Part shown: in pieces, positions 47,301 through 58,607 of the stretch
How the letters are laid out: each line of letters opens with the position of its first letter
How positions within the stretch are numbered: the first letter of the stretch is position 1
Assembly (NCBI GenBank): GCA_942159475.1
Contig: OW804095.1
Span: 54,712,773 to 54,776,772, forward strand
Length of the DNA: 64,000 nucleotides
From: Sthenelais limicola
Lineage: Eukaryota > Annelida > Polychaeta > Phyllodocida > Sigalionidae
Reading direction: 5' to 3'
Translations under genes and position numbers: made by a program
The notes under the pieces: generated by a model
Databases searched by the model: none
Told to the model about the DNA's origin: nothing
What the model saw: only the letters and a program-made list of their open reading frames with translations

Positions 47301-50300
47301 GCCTTAACTATTAGAAATAGTGATAATATTTCATCCAATGATACTTTGATATTGATTGCCTTGATTTTCATGTTAGTATGATTCCTATATTTCTATTTTG
47401 TCTGTGTCTATGTTCGACGTGACCAAGGTCAATTTTTTGTAATCTCTTTTTCATGAATAAGTAGATTCTTTTCTCTGCTGTATAAGATATAGGATTGAAA
47501 AAACATAGTAACACGTTTCACTACATTCTGTAATAGTATCTTTTGATTATTGTATCCAGGATTAACTGAGAACAGCATATGATGTTATGTTGAGATTGAA
47601 TATACACGCTTTAAAATTAAAAGCTAAATTCTGCCTATGCCACTGATACTGTCATTGCAGTGACTGAGGTGGTAGGACCTAGTCAGAGGGCTTTTGTCGG
47701 CACCCTAGCCGCTGCCTTCTTCTCCGTTGGATACATCGTTCTCAGTGGTGTTGCCTTCCTCATTAGAGAAAGATGGATATTACAGGTCGTCAACACATTA
47801 CCTGTTCTATTTGGTCTCTTCTTTTTGTACGTACAAATATTTCTTTATTATTTTATCGATGAATACATTCATAGCAATCATCTTTCAATTCATTAGTTCA
47901 TTTGTGAAGTTCCTAAAGGTTGGGAATATATGCTCAGTTTCTGTGTATCGAATGAAACATTGTTTCACATTAAATGCACAATGTACTTGTAGTAGAAGCC
48001 ACTATTATTATGTACCCGGGTGCTGCTATTGGCTTTGGACGTTTCAGATGATGCTATGAATCTGTCCCTTGACTAAACACGTTACAATGCAGTAACGAAC
48101 AGTGTAGTTAATTTTTCATAATAATCCCCACGGGTCATAACAAATTCAATCAAGGGTAAATTTGATCGATGGCATATGAACATTTCATTTAAAAGGGGAA
48201 GAAGTTAATGTAAATAGTTCTATGATGCATAAAACAGGTTAATTTCTCATGTGAATTAATTAAGTTGATATTTCGATATTGACTGCAATTTCATCAATCT
48301 TAATTTCCTCCTTTTATGCAGCATCATACCAGAATCCCCAAGATGGCATTATGCCAAGGGCAGGAAAAAGCAGGGTTTGGAATGTTTACAGAAAATAGCC
48401 AAAATTAACGGGCGTCAAATCCCGGAGGACCTAGACATATATGTAGAGGTATGAATACCATGTTTCGTTTTTAACATCGCTAAAGTGCGCCTGCAAATAT
48501 AAGTCAGTTAATCAAACCAATGATCGATAGCTTTGCTTATGGTATCTTGCATATTTCAATGGAACATTGCCTGTTTTTTCATAGACTGAGGTAAAAGGTA
48601 AATCAAGCATTGGAGAACTTTTTGGAGCCACGGTCATCGTAAGGATGGTTATCATGATCATTACCTGGTAAGAATTATGTTTTGTTCTAATTTTGCTTTA
48701 ACAGTAGACTATTGACCCATCAGCTTTCAATTGATTGAGATTTAATGGGCGTATACTAACAATAATATGTTGCATGATATTAAACAAAGGGTGGGTACAA
48801 GCTCAAAGACATGGAACTTAATTATTCTGGTAGTAGCATCATACAGATAGTATTTTTAACAACTTTATTTATTATGCTTCATATATTTCTTTGTGTCTAC
48901 CTATGACATCACGCAATCAGACATGCATCATTCAATCAGAATGCAGAAAGTTACGTTATAAAGTTATGTTAGCTTTGTAGTCAATAACATTACAGAGGGA
49001 AATGCCGGGTCATCTGTTTTCCCTAGGGAAGATTACAGCAAGTATATGTACTAAATCTATGCACACTCCATTCCAGAGGTGAAATAATGCCTGAAACATA
49101 ATTGCTTCCTCTAGGTTTACAGCCACAATCGTTTACTATGGACTGACACTGAACATAGACGAGTTCGCTGGCAATGTTTACCTCAACACCGTCATTATGG
49201 GTCTAGTAGAGATTTTAGGCTGTTTTGCCTCACAGTTCTTCATGTCTTCTTGCCTAGGGCGGAGGTTAAGTGGTACCATCACATTTTTCATAGCTGGATT
49301 ACCCTTACTTGGGATTTTATTAGTCCCTCAAGGTAAGCATTTATCCTTTATGTATAGGTTGTACTTTGAAGAATTATTGGACTCCATTGGATATTTTTTC
49401 AATTACCCATGCCAAGGGCCATTCTCTCTATAGTGTAGTGATACATGATTGATTTAAAGACACATTTGAAATGAACACATTTCCTGGTTTTCTGTAAAAC
49501 ATGTTACGCTGTGAAGTTTATAGAACCTATCTTCCGGTGGGTATCAGTATTTTAAAGGGCCTGTAAACATATATGGATATGCCCTGGTTTTCCAAAAGAA
49601 CCCTTTTTATTACTTAATATTCTAATAACACTAGGAATTAGTTTCCTCTTTTCAGGATATCAATTGACATACAGTACTCTCACGTTTGTTAATTTAAATG
49701 CTAGATAGTTAACAAGTTAATGATACAATAGCTGATTGATTTATATGTGAAGCATTTACGTAAATGACAAATCTACCCTCATTATATTGAGGTTAGGAAG
49801 AATTATTTGCAATCATGTAGATTGGATTTGGTATTGACTTTTCTATGTTGATATGTTTCTTATCGTGATATAATCTAATTAAATTGCCTTCAAGTTAATC
49901 AATATTGCATTTGTAAATTTCCTCTGGATGCTAATTGGTGTAATTGAAGATTTGTTTCATCAATTGATTCAATAATTGGATCTAATTGATGAAACTTACT
50001 ATTATAATTCATACCAAATACATCTAGTACATTTCAATTTTCTTCCTTCAGACCTCTCAATGCTTGGTACAGCACTTGCTATGATAGGCAAGTTTGGTAT
50101 AGCTGGTGCGTATAACGTGGTGTATATATTATGTGCTGAACTCTTCCCGACAACCATGAGGGGCATGGCTCTCAGTGTGGCCAACACCACAGGCAAAATT
50201 GGAGGTGCAATAGCTCCATTTGCATGGAAACTGGTAGGTTTGATGGGTCCTGTTTTGGAAATTCTTTTGCGTTAGATTATGCTCGGAATTGCTTTAAGTA

Positions 50301-50726
50301 TAATCTCTGCATATACGTGTAATCTTTCAGAAAAACGACTTAAAACAAATTAAAATAAATATAAGTAAAAGTAAATATGCTAAATATTCGACCATCCAAA
50401 TTTCACAAGTAAAATGGACATAATTTTGCGTCAACAAATTATGACAAGTACTTCTTGATCATATCCACCTACGGCTGACGAATTGTACATCTCAGGTGTC
50501 ACTTCAACCAAAATCAATAATTTCATTGTAGGCACTAGTACATCCGGCCATTCCCCTTAGCATATTTGGAGCATCCAGTGTGGCATCAGGTCTGATTTGT
50601 CTCATTCTTCCGGAAACCAGAGGTAAACCACTTCCACAGAGTATCAGGGACATGGAGAAACAAAACAAGACTGCAGGTACTGCTGAAGAAGGAGAAGAGG
50701 AGCGAATGGAGACCATCCCAGCTTGA
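43932..50726 (+). CDS. SLC22-family organic ion/carnitine transporter, complete gene
   Basis: Nine exons join in one open frame of 1668 bp (555 residues), the usual length for the family: 43932-44369, 45281-45384, 47079-47233, 47661-47826, 48322-48448, 48585-48667, 49115-49332, 50052-50233 and 50532-50726. The predicted protein is a 12-helix major facilitator of the plasma membrane. Family marks are the first helix followed by a large extracellular loop (four N-glycosylation sequons at N71, N86, N93, N114; Cys 63, 107, 129), DRYGRR after helix 3 (180-185), PESPRW (291-296) before the central loop, and LPETRGKPLP (from 517) at the cytosolic end. The start is the first ATG of the open frame. 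The substrate (cation, anion, zwitterion) cannot be told from sequence. AATAAA lies at 51218-51223. Confidence 0.92.
45281..45384 (+). CDS. SLC22 exon 2: helices 2-3
   Basis: TACAG acceptor, GTGAGT donor. It encodes FNLVCDRHMMVPLVKSLTLA followed by GKTAGGIFGGFFSDR, the family FDLVC...GGxxSDR segment that begins the MFS signature loop. Ends in phase 2. Confidence 0.93.
45510..46688. repeat. Intronic repeat block with X-box palindromes, between direct repeats
   Basis: A 35-37-bp direct repeat (CCAAACATT..., GGATCCTAACTACCTATTAG) flanks this block at 45475-45509 and 46689-46725. Inside are the 18-bp palindrome TGGCAACAATTGTTGCCA (about 45820) and X-box-type sites GTTTCCATGGAAAC (46180-46193), GTTACCATGGCAAC (46488-46501) and GTTGCTATGGTAAC (46550-46563). 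It resembles the repeat family at 19.7 and 52.8 kb, and TAACCCCTTCACCC near 45805 may be a decayed piggyBac-type end. Confidence 0.6.
47079..47233 (+). CDS. SLC22 exon 3: helices 4-5 region
   Basis: It starts by completing Arg of DRYGRR and reads YGRRVPLLACVFILPMCRIA onward to LTVLYLNIFIF. It ends in phase 1 at GTAAGT. Confidence 0.93.
47661..47826 (+). CDS. SLC22 exon 4: helices 5-6
   Basis: ATTGCAG acceptor. It encodes MTEVVGPSQRAFVGTLAAAF and on through RERWILQVVNTLPVLFGLF. The family sequence here is (T)ExVGxxxR. The donor GTACGT at 47827 is chosen because it restores frame to the next exon. Confidence 0.9.
48322..48448 (+). CDS. SLC22 exon 5: PESPRW and central loop
   Basis: It reads IIPESPRWHYAKGRKKQGLE, then CLQKIAKINGRQIPEDLDIY. 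ESPRW is diagnostic for SLC22 carriers. The following His replaces the usual Leu. The remainder is the cytosolic loop. Confidence 0.95.
48585..48667 (+). CDS. SLC22 exon 6: end of central loop, start of helix 7
   Basis: An 83-bp exon with an ATAG acceptor encodes TEVKGKSSIGELFGATVIVR and MVIMIIT, matching the family pattern SxxxLFxxxxxRxxxxxxxxxW. Confidence 0.9.
49115..49332 (+). CDS. SLC22 exon 7: helices 7-9
   Basis: WFTATIVYYGLTLNIDEFAG starts the exon. It continues through NVYLNTVIMGLVEILGCFAS, LGRRLSG (second-half MFS loop) and a hydrophobic stretch ending LLVPQ. YYGLxLN and GNxYLN are family signatures. Confidence 0.95.
50052..50233 (+). CDS. SLC22 exon 8: helices 10-11
   Basis: It encodes LSMLGTALAMIGKFGIAGAY, then NVVYILCAELFPTTMRGMAL and SVANTTGKIGGAIAPFAWKL. 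MIGKF, the AELFPTxxR motif and GGxxAPF are characteristic of SLC22 proteins. Confidence 0.95.
50532..50726 (+). CDS. SLC22 exon 9: helix 12 and C-terminus
   Basis: ALVHPAIPLSIFGASSVASG begins the last helix. LPETRGKPLPQSI is the family end motif, followed by a charged tail with acidic EEGEEE and TGA at 50724-50726. Confidence 0.95.
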   Translation, partial: ALVHPAIPLSIFGASSVASGLICLILPETRGKPLPQSIRDMEKQNKTAGTAEEGEEERMETIPA

Positions 50727-52811
50727 GAAGTCTGGGCACAGACTTTTGATATTTTCCAGGGGAGATCTCGTTTCTTTGTACAGAACTTTAAAAATGTTGG
50801 TCAAGATTTATTACCCAGTTTGGTGTTCGGAGATAAACATATTGTTGGCAGCTGGTTGCAACGGATTTGTAATTGCCTTATGCTGTATATAGAAGGATTT
50901 CAATGCTTACAAATTACGACTGTATCATTTCATGTTCACATACGAAGGGTTCAGATTCCCTGGAACTAATATTCGTTCTACCCCATCTCATTTGCTTTTT
51001 CATGTTTCTACATGTAGGTGCGGTTGTTGAAACGTCTAAGTAACCGTTACATTATCCTTTGATCGTCATTTTAGAACATCGAGGAAAGCTCATATCATCT
51101 TTAAGGTCAAACATACTCATGGTGTATTAAATACGCCCATCTCGATAGCCTAGTCATTATCGGTTATATCATCTTCTCGTCATCGTTCTTTCTTCACATT
51201 TAAACTGCGTTCATGAAATAAAATATGGACTCGATAAAACTCTGAGATGCTGGGCATCACGAGTAAATATTAAGCACTTGTACATAATCGCAGTTGTAGG
51301 TAATCAGTTATTAATTTTAAGAGGTGTTAGGAAGAATGGGTCGAACTCAGCGTGTATATAAGTGAAATGAAATAGTTGTGACGATATAAAGATGCTAGGA
51401 GAAAAAAGGAATTTTCAGTGTGGCACTTGTGCAATGTTGAATGATATCGTGTTTGGGAGGACATGTTTTTTCAGGAGTATAATAAATATAATTATTGCAT
51501 ATATATGGCACACACGAACGTGATACGCGCTTTGTACAATTTTTGCTATGTTTTACCAGGCAGTTAAACAAACAAGTATTGTTAGTCTTCCATCAGGTTT
51601 GTGATTCTATGCATACATGTATGGTCAAAAGTAAAAGAAATGGAACAATTTTTGTCGTTTTCAGCTTTTCTGAATTCATGTGGTCATAGAGCAAAAACTG
51701 TTTATTCAATTCCTTTTATTTTAACCAAACTTATTGGTCAATATCTTGGTAAGATCGGACCGTAATTGTATACTTCAGGCTAATTTCGAAAAAGAGTTAT
51801 GGATGTTTTAATAACGGAAGAATTGGTGCGATACCAATGTGATGAAATTGGTATTTCTACAAAAATCAACAGAAATAATTCCTTCATGTTAACTCTTGAG
51901 TAGGGTATCCACTATACGTAAAGTGGTCCCGTAAAGTGGTCCCGTCAATACCCCACGTTAACGGGTGTTTTTAGACTTTATGTTGACTATTGACGGGACT
52001 AATTACGTAGGCCTAGTGTCTCCACTCTACGTAGGACTGGAGGTTAATTATCACGTCATAAAGTATCTGAAGCATCGAAATATTTGCTCCAGGCTCCCAA
52101 TACTTCGTTTGCATTATGCTTATATTCCCTGTTATATGTATGCAAAAAAACTGTAGAGATTCGACGAATTTTATTTTTACTGAAAAACATCCTGAAACCA
52201 AATATCACCTATTTGGGTGAATTACTCATAATATAATGCTAGGGACACCTGAGAATATGTGTTAATGCATTGAATTGTATTCACCTAATATTTCTATCAG
52301 TATTATAAACCCATCAAATCTGAATAAAATATATTTCCAACAACAACATATAAATTATAATGCAAAAAGTACTTAGAATTTAATGTAAATGGTCAATTCT
52401 ACCGTTGGAGAGAATTTACCCTAAATTTTGCTAAAAATTCAAACTTCTCAAAATACTGTTTAATTTATACGGTACGTAGGTATGGTGACCCCGGGTACAT
52501 CCTGGAAATTTGGGAAGGCTATTCTCGTCATTAAGGAAATAATCAACCTCTAAAGATTAGTTCTGGAATTCATTCCCATGAGGGAAACATTCTGTATATT
52601 GATATATTAATCATTAGGATTTATGATTATTTTAAAATATTATGTAGGCTGATTTAGGAAGAGTACTGCAATGTCAAAGGAGAAATGACATTAAATTAAA
52701 GTAGGATAGATATATGCACCTTCGTTCCAAACATATTCAATTTTTTTAAAAGGAAAATGCCTTCAAAAATGGGGTTTTGGGGACATTATTTGCTTAAGAT
52801 TCGTCGCAGAT
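50727..52811. other. 3' UTR of SLC22 and flanking DNA
   Basis: AATAAA at 51218-51223 is the likely poly(A) signal of the SLC22 gene. Further right is AT-rich sequence without a gene, containing a foldback at 51904-52024. Confidence 0.55.
51904..52024. mobile_element. Foldback MITE-like element
   Basis: GTATCCACTATACGTAAAGT and CCCGT on the left are opposed by ACGGGACTAATTACGTAGGC and TAGTGTCTCC on the right, with a short repeated GTAAAGTGGTCCC inside the left arm. It resembles the hairpin at 56866-56942. Confidence 0.5.
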
Positions 52812-52839
52812 TGATATAATAGAGGGTCGTCTCTATTAA

Positions 52840-55143
52840 CCCATTTAAACCATGACTTTTTAAATGTATCTGATTATTCTGAAAATTTGGTAGAAAGGTA
52901 CCAGAGGTCTTGTGAGTACATGGGGAAAATTTTGGAAATTTCTATAAAAGGGTTGCTAAGATACAGGTTGGGTCGAAAACGACCCCTACAGGCATATATG
53001 GGGGTCAGGTGATAACATTTCTATTAATGTGGTTATTTAAGGGCAAAAACTTAAAAACGGTTGCCATGGTAACCCGTTTTAAGGTGGAAAATGGAGTTTT
53101 AGGCAAAATTGCCATATAATTTGAACTAATAAACGTAAAAAGATAAGCAAATATTCATATGAAAGGTCTATTCATAGAGAATCTGATAATGTCTGTTTTC
53201 CAACATTTTGATACATTGATATTGCTATGGCAACCATTTTAAGGTGAAAGTGTTTTTTTTAAGGGAAAATGGCCAAATAATGGCCATATAATTTGCTCTA
53301 TTGAACATACATTAGAAACCAGGACCTCATAATTGTATAACAGTTTTTGTGATGCAGAATTATGTTTTCCAGGGTTTTGCATATTTTGTTACCATAGCAA
53401 CCACATTTATCCTTAGATTCAACTGCTTTAGGCTTATCTAGCTTAATGATAACACAGGAGGATACAAGGAGTGGAGAGAAATCTTTGTCTAAAAAAAAAA
53501 TATTCATTTCCATTTGAAAATATAGTTAAAAGATGGATTTCATTTGTGTAGTGTTTTATATATAGTATCTGGTATCCATGGCAACCCCCCAAAATTAACA
53601 GACCAAAAAGTCAGAAAAACAGCATTTTAGTGTCCCATTTTGACACTTTGGTCAGGAATGGCACCAAACATGGGAATAATGATGGTACATATTTTGTGGC
53701 AATTATATATTTGGCCATTTTCCCTTAAAAAGTCTATTTGCACCATGAATAAGGTTGCCATGGCAATGAAAATAAGTAAAACATTTACAAAATGGATAAT
53801 TTTGAATTCTCTATTCGTAGAGCTTTCATATGAATATGTTTATGAATTTAATGTTTATTAGTTAAAATTATATGGCTCTTTTCCCCCTAAAATGCTATTT
53901 TTCATATTCAAATCAGTTACCATGGCAACAGTTTCTAATTTTAGAATGTGGAACCTTCCAATATGATAGATAATTTTAAAATCTACCTCTATACCAAATT
54001 TGATGCCTTTGTACACAAATTCACATTTCTTTTCTTGGTCAATGCCATGAATGTATGGATTTATATGACTACCCAAACTGTTTTATACCCCTAGTGCTAA
54101 GTTCTGCATCCAACAACAATATGTAAATTGATTCTAAAGTGGTTACCATGCCAAAATTCTATACTTAGTTATCATGAAATAGAACATAATATTATTTCAT
54201 TGGTTTGGTCTCCAAAATTAGAGAACCTTACTGATTTCCAGGGATTTCTGCAATGAATGATTTACAACTTTAATGGCTAAACTCCAATATTTAGGGCCAT
54301 TCTGATTATAATTTGGTTGCTATGGCGACTAAAGCATTGAAAACCATGGTAACCATACACCACATGATTCGGCATCAAAAGGCCTTTCATATGAGGCCCT
54401 GCTTACTGATGTATGTTCAATAAGACAAATCTTATGGCCATTTTTTGTCCATTTTCCCATAAAAAGCCAATTTTCACCTTTAAAAATGTTGCCATGGTAA
54501 CAACAATACATAAACTGTACTTAAACCAATATTTGCAGATTCTCTTTTAATAGAGCTTTCTTATGAATATCTACTCAACGATCTACATTGATTAGTTCAA
54601 ATTATATGGCTCTTTTAAAAAAATATGTTATATTTCAATTTAAATCAGTTGCTATGGCAACCGATTTCATATTTCAGAAGGTAAACCCTTCCAAAATGAG
54701 GCAGAATAAAAGATCTACCTTGGTTCCAAATTTGGTGATTTTTTGACAAAATTTGCATTGACTAACCCTAATATAAGCTGCTCAGTCATGGTCAGTAATA
54801 TTGAGATTTTTTCACCCCATATATGCCCAGAGGGTCGTTTTTGACCCAACCATAAACAAGCTTAATTATTTCTGTATCAAATTTTGATAATTCTAGTTTA
54901 TGTGTGAAAATGGATGTCTGAGGTATTGGATAGTCCATTCTATGTATGTTTTTTCAAAAATTACCGAGTATAATGCAATATTTGATCATCTTTAATCATC
55001 TTTTCTGCTTAGGCATCTTTCTTTTGTAGTAAGCAGACAGCAGTGATGGTCACGTGACCTAAAATATTTGATTTCAATATAATAATACTCCTGAAAAAAG
55101 CATCTTACATGGGTCGAAAACGACCCCTATAGGCATATATGGG
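52840..55143. mobile_element. piggyBac-like non-autonomous foldback element
   Basis: TTAA flanks both ends (52836-52839 and 55144-55147) and the intact site CTCTATTAATATAC is present at 55422-55435, which fixes both boundaries. The termini are CCCAT...ATGGG, as in piggyBac-type elements. The two halves are long imperfect inverted repeats: GAACTAATAAACGTAAAAAG against TTAATGTTTATTAGTTAAAA, and CTATTGAACATACATTAGAA against ACTGATGTATGTTCAATAAG. The stem-loop motif GGGTCGAAAACGACCC occurs near 52974 and 55111, with its inverse near 54832. Many RFX/X-box palindromes lie inside. No transposase is encoded. Confidence 0.85.
53060..54662. promoter_or_regulatory. Cluster of X-box (RFX-type) palindromes
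   Basis: At least nine 14-bp sites match or nearly match the palindromic X-box GTTRCCATGGYAAC: 53060-53073, 53388-53401, 53572-53585, 53754-53767, 53916-53929, 54316-54329, 54488-54501 and 54649-54662, plus TTGCTATGGCAAC at 53222-53234. RFX factors bind such inverted repeats. They are part of a mobile element, so binding in vivo is inference. Confidence 0.6.
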
Positions 55144-56865
55144 TTAATATACTTCTAATAAATGTAATAGTCCTAAGACTGTACTTATAGCTTAAATTTC
55201 GAATAGGTTTGGTGCTAGAGGAGATGTGACAGACACGGTAGCTGAGAGTTATCTGGATAACAGTGTAGGTAGCCCAGCAGTCTTTATTCAATATGCAATG
55301 CTGCCTGTGAGGGCGTAGCCACGCCCCCCCCCCCCCCCCCCCCTGGCTTACTGAGTGCTGAGCAACTCACTGGTGTAACATAATGCCCGGGTTCTCCACC
55401 AATGATATAATAGAGGGTCGTCTCTATTAATATACTTCTAATAAATGTAATAGTCCTAAGACTGTACTTATAGCTTAAATTTCGAATAGGTTTGGTGCTA
55501 GAGGAGAGATGTGACAGACACGGTAGCTGAGAGTTATCTGGATACCAGTGTAGGTAGCCCAGCAGTCTTTATTCAATATGCAACGCTGCCTGTGAGGGCG
55601 TAGCCACGCCCCCCCCCCCCCTGCCTAACTGAGTGCTGAGCAACTCAATGGTGTAACATAATGCACATATAATGACCCATTGTTTCATTTCAACCACAGA
55701 AACCTTCTTTATGCTAGAAAATATTGTAAAAGAACCATGTCAAAAGATATTGCTCATTATGTAGAATTCTCCCCAGATAGATGGTAGATTAGACCAAATG
55801 TAATAAACCCTGTCATTACACATTATTTTTATGGCAGTCGATCTTTGTTGAGGGGATGTAACCATAGGGTTTACACACTATGAATATGTATTTAACAGGA
55901 TGAGAAATGTATTAAAACCTATATTCGATACATTAATTAGAAGTAATTATAGTAGATGAGTATGCAACAACACTGGAAAATACGAGATATTTCCCTACAC
56001 TATTCTCTAACTAAAACAGAGAATAAATAATCACCAATCCATACCACCACAAATTTATTTGCAGCTAGTGGAATATCTAAGTAAAATCTAAACAAAATAC
56101 AATTGTTATTGCACATGTTGGACGGAAAATGCAAAGCAGAGCCTAGAGAGTATAATGGCACCAGTGTAGGCCTATGGAAGTCTTGGGCTATTTATTTACT
56201 TTACTAAACATGGAATGGACTGTTATTGTAGGCCCACCTATAATATCAAGTTCCACTATTCTCAAAGCTGTCCCGCCCTCCTCCCGTGGTCAGTGACATT
56301 AAAATCGTTTTGTTTTGTGTCCAATTTGTGCGGTAAGCATCGCCGATGTATAGGCAATGCTTCCACACATATATAGCTTTGTTTCTGGATGTTTGGCTGG
56401 TCTGCTGGTGGCACTACCTGGTGGGAGGGTCCGAGCCTACGAGCATGGTTATGGCGTTTGAGTCTTCATCCACAGATAGCGTGAACGCAAGACATCTGTT
56501 GTGCGTTAATTATACCAGTAAGAGGTCAAATTTCTGAGTGAAGGGTCTATTAAAACCTATATTCAGATAAGTTCTGGGTCTTGGGCAATGGGAAATATAG
56601 GGTTTTTTTCGGATCCTGTCCAATGTTGTCTAATACTTTGTAGCCCCAATGGACGGGAGGCGTGTTCTTTAGCTTTTGCGTTATGCAGTGCATAATGAAT
56701 TATGCCATTTCACCAGCTAGTCAAGTCAAACTAGTTTGTATTGACGTCTGTCAACAAATTCTACGCCCTTGATATCAACACATGCTTGATATTGATGGGA
56801 GGGCTCCCGTAGTCGTCCCGTAAAGCTCCTGTCAAAGCATTGATGTGGGGTTTACAACGTCAATG

Positions 56866-56942
56866 ATATCCACTATACGTGAAATGGTCCCGTAATGTGC
56901 CTCCCGTTAACGGAAGGCACTTAGTATAGGCCTAGTGGACAT
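56866..56942. mobile_element. Foldback with TCCACTATA ends
   Basis: GATATCCACTATACGTGAAA and CCTCCCGTTAACGGAAGGCA fold against TAGTATAGGCCTAGTGGACA. TATCCACTATACGT is shared with the element at 51904. Small non-coding hairpin. Confidence 0.5.
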
Positions 56943-57103
56943 CGTGCTTTAGCATCGCAATGCCTTCCTATGTTAGTTGTTATTGCACATACATAATATC
57001 AAGTTCCTGTGAAAATTATTTCTTTGACCTTTTTAGTCATTTTTTCAAAAGGTCAGAAATGTCCCAAAAAGTGGTGGTACCTGGTGCTTCGAGCTCTGTC
57101 TGT

Positions 57104-57356
57104 AGCCACACAGTATGGCTGCCAGTGAGGATAGCCGCTGACTAGGGTGACGTCATGTGAATACTATGTATAGTTACAAATATGAATATAAATAATTCGA
57201 TGTCACTCTCTCTGCCCATCTCTTATTTGTTGTCAGCTGTCATAGTGAAATTAATGTATTAGTTAGCACTTGATAGTATTATGCACAATACATAGTATTC
57301 ACATGACGTCACCCCAGTCAGCAGCTATCCTCACTGGCAGCCATAATGTGTGGCAG
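57104..57356. mobile_element. Inverted-repeat element carrying CRE motifs
   Basis: Arms of about 65 bp face each other: GGCTGCCAGTGAGGATAGC with GGTGACGTCATGTGAATACT on the left, and their inverse at 57288-57356. Each arm holds the palindrome TGACGTCA, a consensus CREB/ATF site. A third partial copy (GTGACGTCAGTGAATACTAT) lies at 57588-57612. Confidence 0.75.
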
Positions 57357-58607
57357 CATAGATAGCGGGAGACACAAGATCAACAGGATTTCCCGTTTTG
57401 AATGCTTGCTAATGGCAATTATACTCATTATCCCATCATGACACACTAAAAAATGACCATATAAACTATCAGCATACTGTATATAACATTCTCTAAAACT
57501 TTCGGAGGTGAAAACTGTATTTTTTAGGCTTGGAGCACTCATGTCCAGCTAAAGTTGACCCATATTATGGCAAGCCGCGGCTAGCGCCGTGACGTCAGTG
57601 AATACTATGTATAGAGACAGCCCCAGGCAGAACAGCATGGTCCACCCCGTGAGCACTGGTTTTGACAAATTGTTGTCTTGCTGTATTCAAATGTTGAATA
57701 ATAAAATCAACTTTACAACTCAAAAATTGTATATCAAATTATTAAAAGCATAATAATAAATCAGTGAACTGACTTGTTGGTTTTGTTTGTTTGCTATGCA
57801 ACTTGTGCAATATTCACGCTCCTTCAACCAAACTCGTTCATTAATTAACCTGTACCTATTTCACGATCGCCGCAATCCTACGAAGTCTAGAATGGTTAGT
57901 ATATAATTTACCTGAATGCGTATGTACATCTCCGGACACTGAATCGTGATTAGATTGACCTCGATGTCCTAACAATTTCCAGCTTGCATCCAAGTTGGTC
58001 ATATCAGGGCCGTAACAACTGAAGTCCCCTCTAAAGTCAGTTCGAGAATAAATTTTAAAACTCACCCTTCAATAGTATTTAAAGGAAAGCACAGAAACAA
58101 CGTTTTTAACTTTAATAAATCGTCAAGCTTATATTCTGAATATTCTAATTACGAAAATATGTTAAAGCATTTATAACTCATATATAAATATTCTTGGAGA
58201 CTTTCCAAATAATTTAAAAAATGCACTCAGAAGTGCCGTATCGATCCCACCACACACGCTGTACATTCGCGTTTTGTACCATTAAAGCCTCCATGCAGGG
58301 GGAATGTTGTGGTGGTGCACTCCTCAGTTTGGATAAAACACCAATCAGAGCCGTAGCATGGTTACCACACTACGTCATTAAGCACACAAGACATGAATTT
58401 ATTGAGAGATATTTTATTGAAGCAATAATGGGGAAGTTTTAAGAGGTTGAGGGCCTACCGCCGGGCGTAAGCCAGGGAGGCTAGAGGTTCAATTGGATAT
58501 TGATAGTGTCTGGATTATGGGATTCTTTGAGTCCTGTGTAGAATAGGAGCAGGAGGGAAGCTTTTGATCGGAGGGGGCGTGGCCACCACCACCCCAAACA
58601 CTAGTAT

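Larger units (their letters stand above)
52812..55664. repeat. 283-bp tandem duplication, first unit split by an insertion
   Basis: Unit 1 is 52812-52839 plus 55148-55402; unit 2 starts at 55403 and matches to 55664. Shared sequence includes TGATATAATAGAGGGTCGTC, GTCCTAAGACTGTACTTATA, CACGGTAGCTGAGAGTTATC and a poly-C run after GGGCGTAGCCACG. Divergence is a few substitutions, a 2-4-bp indel and poly-C length. Unit 2 carries the uninterrupted TTAA site. Confidence 0.9.
55665..58440. other. Intergenic stretch with foldbacks
   Basis: No gene is recognised. It contains hairpins at 56866-56942 and 57104-57356, a palindromic fragment near 57780-57850 shared with the element at 29.8-30.2 kb, and unremarkable frames (56346-56537, 58221-58442). 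Confidence 0.55.
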
